Made by a program: the position numbers and the translations under genes
Source: Spirochaetota bacterium
GTDB lineage: Bacteria > Spirochaetota > Spirochaetia > Treponematales > UBA12059
Length of the DNA stretch: 64,000 nucleotides
Direction: 5' to 3'
Assembly (NCBI GenBank): GCA_022703505.1
Contig: JAKLDN010000001.1
Span: forward strand, 1-64,000
The notes under the pieces: generated by a model
The model's database searches: none
What the model saw: only the letters and a program-made list of their open reading frames with translations
Told to the model about the DNA's origin: nothing
In this document: positions 51,390 through 59,676 of the stretch, in pieces
Position numbering within the stretch: position 1 is the stretch's first letter
Layout of the letters: each line of letters begins with the position of its first letter

Positions 51390-52418
51390 ATGCGGAACAT
51401 GAAACGGAAGGCGCTGTTTGCGGCGGCCGCGGTCCTGGCCTTGGCCGGCTGCGGTTCCCGGAGCGCGAAGTCTGAAGGCACCGCCGCGGGCGGAGGGCGG
51501 CAGTCGGTCATGATCTACTCCTCCCTCAAGGAGTCCCAGCTCGCGGCGCTGAAGGAAGGCTTCATGAAGAGGCATCCGAACATCGCCATGGACTTCTACA
51601 CGGCGAGCACCGGCAATGTGATGACGAAGCTCGCGACGGAACAGCAGGCGGGGGGTATCGCGGCGGACTTGATCTGGGTCGGGGACCCGACCAACTACAT
51701 CGACTTCAAGAAACAGGGACTGTTGTACGCCTACGACTCCCCAGCGGCCGCGGACATTCCGGCCAAGTTCAAGGATCCGGATCGCATGTTCATGTCCGCC
51801 CGGCTGATCATGCTGGGCTTCGTGTACAACACCCGGCGGCTCACCTACGAGCAGGCCCCCAAGACCTGGGAGGACCTGCTCAATCCCCGGTTCCGGAACA
51901 ACATCGCTATGACCGATCCGACCTCCTCGGGTACGACCCTCTTCACCGTGGCGGGCCTGGTGCAGAATCCCCGCTACGGCTGGGACTTCCTCCGGAAGCT
52001 CAAGGCCCACGGCATGCTCCTGGAAAGCGGGTCCAGCGCGGTGGTGAACAAGGTCGGGTCCGACGAGTACCTCGTATCCGTGGGGGTGGACTACATCGCC
52101 CGCTCCGCCATGGCGCAGGGAGCCACCCTGGGATTCGTCTACCCGGAGCGCGACATCCCCATCATCGAGAGCCCCATCGCCATCATCCGGAACAGCAAGA
52201 ACCTGGACGCCGCGAAGGCCCTGTACGACTACATCATCTCCGAGGAGGGCCAGCAGGTCCTGCTGGAGGAGTACACCCTGCCCATCAACCCGAAGATGCG
52301 GCTTGACAACGCGATCGAGGTGGCCGAGGCGGAGAAGCGCATGCTTCCGGTGGATCACGTCGCCCTGGTCACGGACAAGAACTCCCTGCTGGAGAAGTTC
52401 GACAGCATCTTCAAGTAA
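51390..52418 (+). CDS. ABC importer substrate-binding lipoprotein (ferric iron/polyamine type)
   Basis: A 342-residue lipoprotein (signal ends LALAGC). Family 1/FutA-like features are VMIYSSLKESQLAALKEGF, IAADLIWVGDPTNYIDFKK, MTDPTSSGTTLF and the PIAIIRNSKNLDAAKALYDY tail. This group binds ferric iron, 2-aminoethylphosphonate or similar anions. I do not see a tyrosine cluster that would settle iron. ATG 51390, with GGGAAGGAG upstream. First gene of the SBP-ATPase-permease-ATPase operon. Confidence 0.85.
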   Translation: MRNMKRKALFAAAAVLALAGCGSRSAKSEGTAAGGGRQSVMIYSSLKESQLAALKEGFMKRHPNIAMDFYTASTGNVMTKLATEQQAGGIAADLIWVGDPTNYIDFKKQGLLYAYDSPAAADIPAKFKDPDRMFMSARLIMLGFVYNTRRLTYEQAPKTWEDLLNPRFRNNIAMTDPTSSGTTLFTVAGLVQNPRYGWDFLRKLKAHGMLLESGSSAVVNKVGSDEYLVSVGVDYIARSAMAQGATLGFVYPERDIPIIESPIAIIRNSKNLDAAKALYDYIISEEGQQVLLEEYTLPINPKMRLDNAIEVAEAEKRMLPVDHVALVTDKNSLLEKFDSIFK

Positions 52419-52431
52419 GCGACCCTTCCGG

Positions 52432-52498
52432 CCCGGCCGCGTCCCGCCCTGCCAAGGACGCGGCCGGGGATCCGAATCCTTTGCGGCCGTGAGGCCGC
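52432..52498 (+). other. Two tandem hairpins between binding protein and ABC ATPase genes
   Basis: CCCGGCCGCGTCC (52432-52444) pairs perfectly with 52456-52468, and GCGGCC (52483-52488) with GGCCGC (52493-52498) around a GTGA loop. They begin 14 bases after the binding-protein stop and have no T-run. They probably stabilise the upstream mRNA so that the binding protein is made in excess. Confidence 0.6.
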
Positions 52499-52515
52499 GT
52501 TCCAAGGAGCGTCCC

Positions 52516-53673
52516 ATGTCCTCAGTTCAAATCGACGCGATCAGCGTGGACTACGGAAAGCACCGCGTCCTGGACAAGCTGTCCCTCGAAGTCCGGGACG
52601 GGGAGAGCCTGGCCGTCGTGGGCCCCTCCGGCTGCGGGAAGACCACCCTGATGCGGGCCCTGTGCGGATTCATCCGGACCGCCGAGGGGCAGATCTCCAT
52701 CGACGGCCGGGCGGTGTCCGACTCCGCATCGCGCCAGTTCACGGCCCCGGAAAAGCGGAACATCGGAGTCGTCTTCCAGGACTACGCGGTGTGGCCCCAC
52801 CTTACGGTGATCGAGAACATCTCCTATCCCCTTAAAAAACGGCGGCTTCCCAAGTCCGAGATCCGGGAGCGAGCCTTGAAGGCCCTGGGCCAGGTCAAGA
52901 TGGCCGGCTACGAGAACCGGCTGCCCGCCCAGCTTTCCGGGGGCCAGCAGCAGCGGGTGGCCCTGGCCCGGGCCCTGGTCACCTCGGACCGGCTCATCGT
53001 CCTGGACGAGCCCATCACCAACCTCGACGCCAAGCTGAGGGAGGAGATGGCTTACGAGATCCGGAGCCTCCAGTCCTCCGCGGGGGTGACGATCCTGTAC
53101 ATCACCCACGACCAGGAGACCGCCATGACCATCGGAGACCGCATGGTGATCATGGATCGCCAAGGCGCCCTCCGTCAGGTGGGAAGCCCGGAGGAGATCT
53201 GGACCTCCCCGGCGGACAAGTACGTCTTTGAATTCCTGGGGGTCTCCAACTTCCTTCCCGTCACCGTCCGGAAGGACCGTCTGATCGTGCGGGACGGAGA
53301 CGGATTCCAGGAGGCCGCGTTGGCGGGGGGGCGGATCGCGGGGCAGGCCCTGGAAGGGCTCGACGACGTACTCCTGGCGGTGCGTCCTATGGACGTCGTC
53401 CTGCACCCCCGCCCCAAATCCGGCCTCTTCTCGGGCCGGGTGGAGCGGGTGACCTACCTGGGCAACCAGTTCGACTACATCGTCGCCCTGGGGGAGCATC
53501 GCCTCCGGGTCCAGCAGGACTCCTTCGACGCCTTTGCCCGGGGCGTCCCCGGGGAGGGGAGCACCTGCGGCCTGGATCTGGGGAATTCGGTATTCTACCG
53601 GGCCGGCGGCTCGGAACGCGTCGACCTGGCCGGCACCCGCGCGGGCGGAACCCGGCAAAGGACGGAAGCATGA
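52516..53673 (+). CDS. ABC transporter ATPase (FbpC/PotA type), first copy
   Basis: A 385-residue import ATPase. Walker A is [15 protein letters not shown], the Q-loop is [12 protein letters not shown], the signature is [16 protein letters not shown], Walker B is [12 protein letters not shown] and the switch His is in ITHDQETAM. The last 120 residues are a TOBE-type regulatory domain. AAGGAG precedes the ATG by 6 bases. Its stop overlaps the permease start. Confidence 0.92.
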   Translation: MSSVQIDAISVDYGKHRVLDKLSLEVRDGESLAVVGPSGCGKTTLMRALCGFIRTAEGQISIDGRAVSDSASRQFTAPEKRNIGVVFQDYAVWPHLTVIENISYPLKKRRLPKSEIRERALKALGQVKMAGYENRLPAQLSGGQQQRVALARALVTSDRLIVLDEPITNLDAKLREEMAYEIRSLQSSAGVTILYITHDQETAMTIGDRMVIMDRQGALRQVGSPEEIWTSPADKYVFEFLGVSNFLPVTVRKDRLIVRDGDGFQEAALAGGRIAGQALEGLDDVLLAVRPMDVVLHPRPKSGLFSGRVERVTYLGNQFDYIVALGEHRLRVQQDSFDAFARGVPGEGSTCGLDLGNSVFYRAGGSERVDLAGTRAGGTRQRTEA

Positions 53674-55394
53674 ACGCATTCGGAACGAAACCCGGAGCCC
53701 TCCCCGGCACGGCCGGACGGCGGGGGCTCGGCCTGGACTTCGGGCTGTACATCCTTTCCACGGCCATCCTCGTGATCACGGTGCTCCTGCCCGTTCTGAT
53801 GATCGCCTACAACACCTTCATCGACGGCGGGCGCCTGGATTGGCGGATGTTCGTCCGGGTCGTCGGGGATCCGGGGAACCTCAAGTCCGTATGGAACACC
53901 GTGGTGATCGCCCTGTGGGTCACCGTACTCGGGACCGTCCTGGGCATCTTCTACGCCTGGCTGATCGGACGGAGCGACATCCCCCTCAAGGGGCTGATGA
54001 AATCCCTCTTCACCATCCCCTACATGTTCCCGCCCTTCTTCGGCGCCATGGCCTGGAGCCTGTTGCTGGCCCCCCGGTCCGGATACATCAACCGGCTCTT
54101 CATGGACCTCACCGGGGGGACGACACCCCTGTTCAACATGCACAGCATAGCCGGGATCGTCTTCGTGGAGACCTGCTATTACTTCCCCTTCGTCTTCCTG
54201 CAAGTGGTCAGCGCCCTGGAGCGCATGGACCCCACCCTGGAGGAATCGGCGCGGATCGCGGGAGCGGGACAGTGGTACGTGATCCGCAGGATCACCCTGC
54301 CCCTGGTCCTTCCGGCCATAGCGGCGGGGGCCATGCTGATCCTCATCTCCTCCCTGTCCCACTTCGGCGTCCCCGCCATCCTGGGTTTCTCCCAGAACAT
54401 CTTCACCCTGCCGACCAAGATCTATCAATTGATCCGCCGCTCCGCAGGGAGCTTCCAGGGGATCCGGGAGGCCGCGGCCCTCTCCATCCTGCTCATCGTC
54501 GTGGTGGTGGCGGCCCTCTACGTCCAGAAAAGGGTCCTGAAGACCGGGCGCTACGACATCATCAAGGGCAAGAGCATGCGGCCCATGCTGATCAAGCTGC
54601 GGGGCGCGCGGCTGCCCATCCTGGCCGTCTGTCTGGCGTCGCTGGGCGTGATCGTGGTCCTGCCCCTGGCGGTGGTGATCCTGGTGGGATTCCTCAAGGC
54701 CTACGGCCTTCCCTTCCGCTTCGAGAACTTCACCATCCGGAATTACCAGTACGTCCTCTTCCGGTCCCGGATGGTGATCGACTCCATCCGCAACAGCCTG
54801 TTCCTCTCGGTCGCCTCCGGGGTCATCACCATGTTCCTGGGGGTGATGGTCGCCTACGTGGTGGTCAAGGTGAAACCCCGGGGCAAGGGACTCCTGGAGA
54901 TCCTGTCCCTCCTGCCTTATTCGATGCCCGGCATCGTGCTGGCCATCGGAGTCATCCTGGTCTGGTCGGGGGCCTTCTACCTCAACCTCTACAACACCAT
55001 CTGGATCATCCTGATCGCCTACATCGCGCGGTACGTTTCCTTCGCCATGAAATCCGCTTCCGCGTCCCTGGAGCAGGTCCACTACTCCCTGGAGGAGGCG
55101 GCCCGGTCCTGCGGGGCAACGCACCTGGAGTCCCTGCGGGACGTGACCCTGCCCCTGATCCGGCCGGGGATGGTGGCCGGTTTCTTCCTGATCTTCCTGC
55201 CGGGGATGCGGGAGCTGACCACCTCGGTCCTCCTGTACGGCCCCTTCACCCGGACCCTGGGGGTGGCCATCTATTCCATGAACGCCGAGGGCAACACAGT
55301 ACAGTCCTCCGCCCTGGCCACCATCGCCATCGGCATCATCCTGGCCGGCAACCTGGCCCTGCGCTGGGTCACCAAAGATCGGAAGGGGGCCTGA
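53670..55394 (+). CDS. ABC permease with two fused membrane domains
   Basis: A 574-residue membrane protein with about 12 helices and two BPD_transp_1 modules, as in FbpB/AfuB. Each carries an EAA loop: ESARIAGAGQWYVIRRITLP (about 192) and EAARSCGATHLESLRDVTLP (about 477). It can form the whole pore as a monomer. Flanked by two different ATPase genes; it overlaps the first by 4 bases and is 1 base from the second. Confidence 0.92.
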   Translation: MNAFGTKPGALPGTAGRRGLGLDFGLYILSTAILVITVLLPVLMIAYNTFIDGGRLDWRMFVRVVGDPGNLKSVWNTVVIALWVTVLGTVLGIFYAWLIGRSDIPLKGLMKSLFTIPYMFPPFFGAMAWSLLLAPRSGYINRLFMDLTGGTTPLFNMHSIAGIVFVETCYYFPFVFLQVVSALERMDPTLEESARIAGAGQWYVIRRITLPLVLPAIAAGAMLILISSLSHFGVPAILGFSQNIFTLPTKIYQLIRRSAGSFQGIREAAALSILLIVVVVAALYVQKRVLKTGRYDIIKGKSMRPMLIKLRGARLPILAVCLASLGVIVVLPLAVVILVGFLKAYGLPFRFENFTIRNYQYVLFRSRMVIDSIRNSLFLSVASGVITMFLGVMVAYVVVKVKPRGKGLLEILSLLPYSMPGIVLAIGVILVWSGAFYLNLYNTIWIILIAYIARYVSFAMKSASASLEQVHYSLEEAARSCGATHLESLRDVTLPLIRPGMVAGFFLIFLPGMRELTTSVLLYGPFTRTLGVAIYSMNAEGNTVQSSALATIAIGIILAGNLALRWVTKDRKGA

Positions 55395-55395
55395 C

Positions 55396-56502
55396 ATGAG
55401 CCGGATTCAGTTGAAGGGGGTCTCCAAGGTCTTCCCGACCCGGAGCGGCGCCTCCGTGGCCGCGGTCAAGGATCTCGACCTCGTCATCGAGGAGGGGGAA
55501 TGCTTCTCCTTTCTGGGCCCCTCGGGCTGCGGGAAGACCACGACCCTCCGGATGATCGCCGGCTTCGAGGACCTCAGCGCCGGGGAGATCTGGCTGGGGG
55601 ACCGCGCCGTCTCCATCAAGGAGCGGAACCTCTACATACCCCCGGAACAGCGGGGTCTGGGCATGGTCTTCCAATCCTTCGCCGTGTGGCCCCACCTGAA
55701 CGTCTTCGAGAACGTGGCCTTCCCCCTCCGGGTCCGGGACCTTCCCCGGACGGACATCGCCGAGGCCGTGGCCCAGGCCCTGCGCCACACGGACCTGGCG
55801 GGGCTGGAGGGGACCTTCCCCGCGGACCTGAGCGGGGGCCAGCAGCAGCGCATCGCCTTGGCCCGGGCCATCGTGACCAAGCCCCGGGTCATGCTCCTGG
55901 ACGAGCCCTTGTCCAACCTGGATCCCAAGCTCCGGGAGTCCATGCGATTCGAGATCAAGGAGCTCCAGCGGAAGCTCAACTTCACCATCGTCTTCGTGAC
56001 CCACGACCAGGCCGAGGCCATGGCCCTTTCGGACCGCATGCTGGTAATGGACCTCGGGAAAGTCCAGCAGGCGGACACGCCGGAGGCCCTGTACAACCGG
56101 CCCGCCAGCCGCTTCGTCTACGGCTTCCTGGGGCTGTCGAACTTCACGGACGTGGAACTGCGGGGCGGGGACCTGTACGTGCCGGGGTCGAAATACCCGC
56201 TCCCGATGGAACTTCCCGCCGGGGCCGCCCGGGAAGGCGTGATGGCCACCCGGCCCAACGAGATCACCCTGAGCCCGAAGGACGAAGGAGGCTGCCCGGC
56301 CGTCGTTGTGAAGCGCCTGTACCTGACCTACTGTATCGAGTACCAGGCGCGGGTCGGCGATCAGACCCTCCGGGTGCATTGCCCCCACTCCATCGTGTTG
56401 GAGGAGGGACGGCCATGCTTCCTGAGGTTTAAGAACCCCCGATGGTATCCCCGGGAATCCGGCCGGGCGGAGATCGAGCGGAACGAGAGACAGGTGATTT
56501 GA
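55396..56502 (+). CDS. ABC transporter ATPase (FbpC/PotA type), second copy
   Basis: A 368-residue ATPase with intact Walker A ([16 protein letters not shown]), signature ([16 protein letters not shown]), Walker B (VMLLDEPLSNLD) and His switch (VTHDQAEAMAL), plus a C-terminal TOBE-like domain. It is clearly a paralogue of, and not identical to, the ATPase 3' of the binding protein. With a two-domain permease, the two ATPases probably form a heterodimer. Confidence 0.92.
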   Translation: MSRIQLKGVSKVFPTRSGASVAAVKDLDLVIEEGECFSFLGPSGCGKTTTLRMIAGFEDLSAGEIWLGDRAVSIKERNLYIPPEQRGLGMVFQSFAVWPHLNVFENVAFPLRVRDLPRTDIAEAVAQALRHTDLAGLEGTFPADLSGGQQQRIALARAIVTKPRVMLLDEPLSNLDPKLRESMRFEIKELQRKLNFTIVFVTHDQAEAMALSDRMLVMDLGKVQQADTPEALYNRPASRFVYGFLGLSNFTDVELRGGDLYVPGSKYPLPMELPAGAAREGVMATRPNEITLSPKDEGGCPAVVVKRLYLTYCIEYQARVGDQTLRVHCPHSIVLEEGRPCFLRFKNPRWYPRESGRAEIERNERQVI

Positions 56503-56516
56503 GTACTTGGGGACGA

Positions 56517-56549
56517 TCCGGGAGAGGAACCAACGGTTCCCCTCCCGGA
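56517..56549. terminator. Stem-loop between convergent ABC and TRAP operons
   Basis: TCCGGGAG (56517-56524) pairs with CTCCCGGA (56542-56549), and GGAACC with GGTTCC inside. It is a probable bidirectional terminator; the T-run is poor on both strands. Confidence 0.6.
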
Positions 56550-56560
56550 CCCTTCCTTCC

Positions 56561-57829
56561 CTACATCAGCCCCGGGATGAAGAGGGCCAGGGGCGGATAC
56601 AGGATGATCGCCAGCAGGACCAGAAGGATCCCGAGCAGATACGGGATCGCGCTGCGGGCGGTCTTGAGGATCGAGATCCCGCCGATCTCGCTGGCTATGA
56701 ACAGGCAGGCGCCCACGGGAGGCGTCACCAAGCCGATCGCCAGGGCGATGACGGTGACGATTCCGAACAGGATCGGATCGATGCCCATCATGCGGGTCAC
56801 GGGATATAGAACGGGCACGAGCAGGATCATCGCGGCCCCCAGGTCGATGAACATCCCCGCCACCAGGTACACGACCACGAAGAGGAGAAGCACCACGTTC
56901 TTGTCCTGGGTCAGCATCCCGATCAGGGCGGCCAGCTTCTGTGGAATCTGGTCGTTGGTGATGATCCAGCTGTAGAGGAAGGCCCCGGCGATCATGAACA
57001 TGACGATGGCCGTGGTGATCCCGGACTCGTAGATCAGCTTGGGCAGGTCCCGAGGCTTGAGCTCCCGGTAGACGACCATGCTGACGAACAGGGCGTACAC
57101 GATGGCCAGCACGGCGGCCTCCGTGGGAGTCACGATCCCGAAGATGATTCCCCCCAGGATGATGACCGGCATGAAAAGGGCCAGGATTCCCCGGCGCAGG
57201 CTCCCGAGGAAATCCCGTATGGAGAAACGTTTGGGGCTGCCCATCCCGCGCTTGGCGCAGATGAAGTAGGAGATGACCATCTGCACCAGGCCGATCAGGA
57301 TGCCGGGGACGATGCCTCCCAGGAACAACCTGCCGATGGAGGTCCCGGTGATCACGCCGTAGATGACGAAGGGGATGCTCGGGGGGATGATGACCCCGAT
57401 GACCGAGGATGAGGCCGTGACGGCGGCGGAGAAATCGGCGTCGTAGCCCTCGTCCTTCATGGCGGGGATCAGGACCGACCCGACCGCCGAGGTGTCCGCC
57501 ACCGCCGCGCCGGTGATGCCCGCGAAGAGCATGCTGGTCGCGATGTTGACGTGGGCCAGGCCGCCTCGGATGAAACCCACGGAGGAGTTCGCGAACTTGA
57601 TGATCCGGTTGGAGATGCCGCCCCCGGACATCAGGTTTCCGGCGAGCATGAAGAAGGGGATGGCCAGGAGGATGAAGGAATCCACCGCTGTGACGCCCCG
57701 CTGGATGACGGCCATCAGGGTGATGCCGTTCAGGGCCAGGGCCAGGCTGGCGGATATGAAGAGGCTGAAGGCGATGGGCACGTTCAGCAGGATCAGGACC
57801 GCGAAGGAGAGGAAGAGCGTCGTGGTCAC
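56561..57829 (-). CDS. dctM: TRAP transporter large permease
   Basis: A 422-residue membrane protein of about 12 helices, the ion-coupled transport subunit. Typical DctM text: LLAIPFFMLAGNLMSGGGIS, GSVLIPAMKDEGYD, VIGVIIPPSIPFVIYG, GIVTPTEAAVLAIVYAL and AIGLVTPPVGACLFIASEI. GTG start at 57829 overlaps the dctQ stop by 4 bases. Confidence 0.95.
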   Translation of the reverse strand: MTTTLFLSFAVLILLNVPIAFSLFISASLALALNGITLMAVIQRGVTAVDSFILLAIPFFMLAGNLMSGGGISNRIIKFANSSVGFIRGGLAHVNIATSMLFAGITGAAVADTSAVGSVLIPAMKDEGYDADFSAAVTASSSVIGVIIPPSIPFVIYGVITGTSIGRLFLGGIVPGILIGLVQMVISYFICAKRGMGSPKRFSIRDFLGSLRRGILALFMPVIILGGIIFGIVTPTEAAVLAIVYALFVSMVVYRELKPRDLPKLIYESGITTAIVMFMIAGAFLYSWIITNDQIPQKLAALIGMLTQDKNVVLLLFVVVYLVAGMFIDLGAAMILLVPVLYPVTRMMGIDPILFGIVTVIALAIGLVTPPVGACLFIASEIGGISILKTARSAIPYLLGILLVLLAIILYPPLALFIPGLM

Positions 57830-58308
57830 CGTCGGCCTCCGGTCAAACGGCTGTACAGCCGGAATAGGAGCTCCAGGGCCATGAGCCCCGCGGAAACTGG
57901 AAACGCCAGGTACACGAGCCCCATGGGTATGCCCAAGGCCGCGGAGGTCTGGGGCAGGGTGATGCCGACCAGTTCCGTTCCGAACCGCAGGACAAGGATC
58001 AGGAATCCGAAGATCAGGACGTCCCCGGCGCCCTGGACAATCCCTCTAAACCTATCCGAAAGCAGGAGGACGAAGAAGTCTATCCCCATGTGCCGGGAGA
58101 GCCGGAAGGCGATGACGGCGAAGAGGTAGACGATCCAGACCAGCATGTACCGGGCCAGTTCCTCCGACCAGGTGAAGGGCCGTCCGACCACGTAGCGGCT
58201 GATGACCTGGGCGGCCACCACGAGCACCAGGACGGACAGGGCACTGACCGCCACGGCGTCCACGATCCGGTCTATCGCCTTCTTCAAGCCCAGGATGAAC
58301 GCATCCAT
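57826..58308 (-). CDS. dctQ: TRAP transporter small permease
   Basis: A 160-residue four-helix membrane protein. The DctQ signature is VISRYVVGRPFTWSEELARY, with RLSRHMGIDFFV following. Start at ATG 58308 (MDAFILGLKKAID); the ribosome binding site is weak and distant. It bridges the binding protein and DctM in tripartite importers. Confidence 0.9.
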   Translation of the reverse strand: MDAFILGLKKAIDRIVDAVAVSALSVLVLVVAAQVISRYVVGRPFTWSEELARYMLVWIVYLFAVIAFRLSRHMGIDFFVLLLSDRFRGIVQGAGDVLIFGFLILVLRFGTELVGITLPQTSAALGIPMGLVYLAFPVSAGLMALELLFRLYSRLTGGRR

Positions 58309-58330
58309 GGTATGACTCGCTCCTTTAGCA

Positions 58331-58357
58331 AGGGCCGCCCCTTCGCGGGGCGGCCCT
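58331..58357 (-). other. Perfect 11-bp hairpin between dctP and dctQ
   Basis: AGGGCCGCCCC (58331-58341) and GGGGCGGCCCT (58347-58357) around a 5-base loop, 34 bases after the dctP stop. No T-run on the coding strand. It probably reduces read-through and protects the dctP message. Confidence 0.65.
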
Positions 58358-58391
58358 GAGTCTCGCGACACCCGAGCCGGACGTTGGCCGG

Positions 58392-59369
58392 TCAGCGGCC
58401 CGCGGCCAGGATCTTGTCGATGAGAGCCTTGCCGAACTGGGACTCGAACTGCTTATACACCGGCTGCATGGCGTCCTGGAAGGCCTTCTTGTTGGGAATC
58501 TCGTAGACATCCATGCCCTTGGCCTTGAGCTGGACGATCAACTCGTCCTCGAGCTTCTTGCTGTAGTCCCGCTGGAAGGCGGAGAGCTCACGTGCCGTGT
58601 CCAGGATTATCTTCTGGACGTCCTTGGGCAGCTTGTCCAGGTTCCGCTTGCTGGCCAGGAAGACGTGGGAGCCGTAGAAATGCCCGGTCAGGGCGTAGTA
58701 CTTCTGGACCTCCCAGAGGGCGTTGGAATGGATGATCACCACGGGATTCTCCTGCCCGTCGATCACACCCTGCTGGAGACTGGTATAGACCTCTCCCCAC
58801 ACCATGGGAACCGGGGACGCCCCGGCCGCGGTGAAGGAGGCCATGTGCACCTTGTTCTCCATGGTCCGGATCTTGAGCCCCTTGAGGTCCTCGGGCTTCA
58901 GGACCTTCCGCTTGGAGGTGGACAGGTTTCGCCAGCCGTTTTCCCAGAAGGCCACCCCGATGATCCCCCGGGACTGGAACTTGTCCAGGATGCCCCGGCC
59001 GATCTCGCCGTCCAGGACCTTGTAGGCGTGGGCAGCGGTCGTGAAGAGGAAGGGCAGGTCGACGACACCCACCTCCGGGACGAAACCGCCCAGAGGTCCG
59101 GTGGAGACGACGGCGAAGTCCACGGTGCCGATCTGCAGACCCTCCACCAGGTCCCGTTCCTCGCCCAGCTGGCGGTTCGGGAATACCTGGACCTCGACCT
59201 GGCCCTTGGTCCGTTCCTTCACCAGCTCCGCGAACCGGAGTCCGGCGATGTGGCTCGCATGGGTCGCCTGGGCCCCGTGTCCGAGTTTCAGGACCACCGG
59301 CGCGGCCCAGAGGATGGAAGCCCCGACCGTCGCCAGAAGAACCGCCAGTAGAATGAACCGCCGCTTCAT
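58392..59369 (-). CDS. dctP: TRAP transporter substrate-binding protein
   Basis: A 325-residue periplasmic protein with a signal peptide (RFILLAVLLATVGASILWAA). DctP-family motifs are GHGAQATHASHIAGLRFAEL, VEVQVFPNRQLGEERDLVEG and KVHMASFTAAGASPVPMVWG (the Pro-containing ligand loop), then LQQGVIDGQENPV. The ligand is an organic acid of unknown type; the acid-binding Arg is likely the one in LKIRTMENK. AGGAGG precedes ATG 59369 by 5 bases. Confidence 0.93.
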   Translation of the reverse strand: MKRRFILLAVLLATVGASILWAAPVVLKLGHGAQATHASHIAGLRFAELVKERTKGQVEVQVFPNRQLGEERDLVEGLQIGTVDFAVVSTGPLGGFVPEVGVVDLPFLFTTAAHAYKVLDGEIGRGILDKFQSRGIIGVAFWENGWRNLSTSKRKVLKPEDLKGLKIRTMENKVHMASFTAAGASPVPMVWGEVYTSLQQGVIDGQENPVVIIHSNALWEVQKYYALTGHFYGSHVFLASKRNLDKLPKDVQKIILDTARELSAFQRDYSKKLEDELIVQLKAKGMDVYEIPNKKAFQDAMQPVYKQFESQFGKALIDKILAAGR

Positions 59370-59390
59370 GAACGCCTCCTGAAAGTATTG

Positions 59391-59453
59391 ACATGTGGAC
59401 ATTAAACGTCCAATGTTTAACATGAGACTAGCATCGGTTTTTCTACCTGTCAA
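59391..59453 (-). promoter_or_regulatory. dctP promoter with overlapping operator palindromes
   Basis: On the minus strand TTGACA (59448-59453), 17 bases, TAGTCT (59425-59430). Directly downstream lie two interlocked inverted repeats: TTAAAC-N7-GTTTAA (59402-59420) and TGGAC-N7-GTCCA (59396-59412), flanked by CATG on both sides. The placement over the start point suggests repression of the TRAP operon by a dimeric regulator such as a GntR-type protein. The remaining 307-base gap to the next gene is AT-richer and otherwise holds only the possible promoter at 59543. Confidence 0.7.
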
Positions 59454-59542
59454 ACTAATATTTACCCGGGGTCGGTGGAATCTTTTGGTATCGACGGTTT
59501 CCCCCGGACCCTTCCTGAAAGATCAACCTCGACTTGGAGATC

Positions 59543-59570
59543 TTCCAATATCGGGAAATAGTGTTAGAAT
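59543..59570 (+). promoter_or_regulatory. Possible promoter of the transglutaminase/TPR gene
   Basis: TTCCAA (59543-59548), 16 bases, TAGAAT (59565-59570). A TTCC-N7-GGAA repeat overlaps the -35 side. The leader to the ATG would be about 100 bases. Confidence 0.3.
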
Positions 59571-59676
59571 AGGGGTAGTTCCCCCTCGCTGACGCAGCCG
59601 TGAACCTTGAACTCCGCCGGTCGCCGCTCAGCTTCCATGGTCCCGCATCCACCGGTTTTTTACACCGGAGGTGCCC

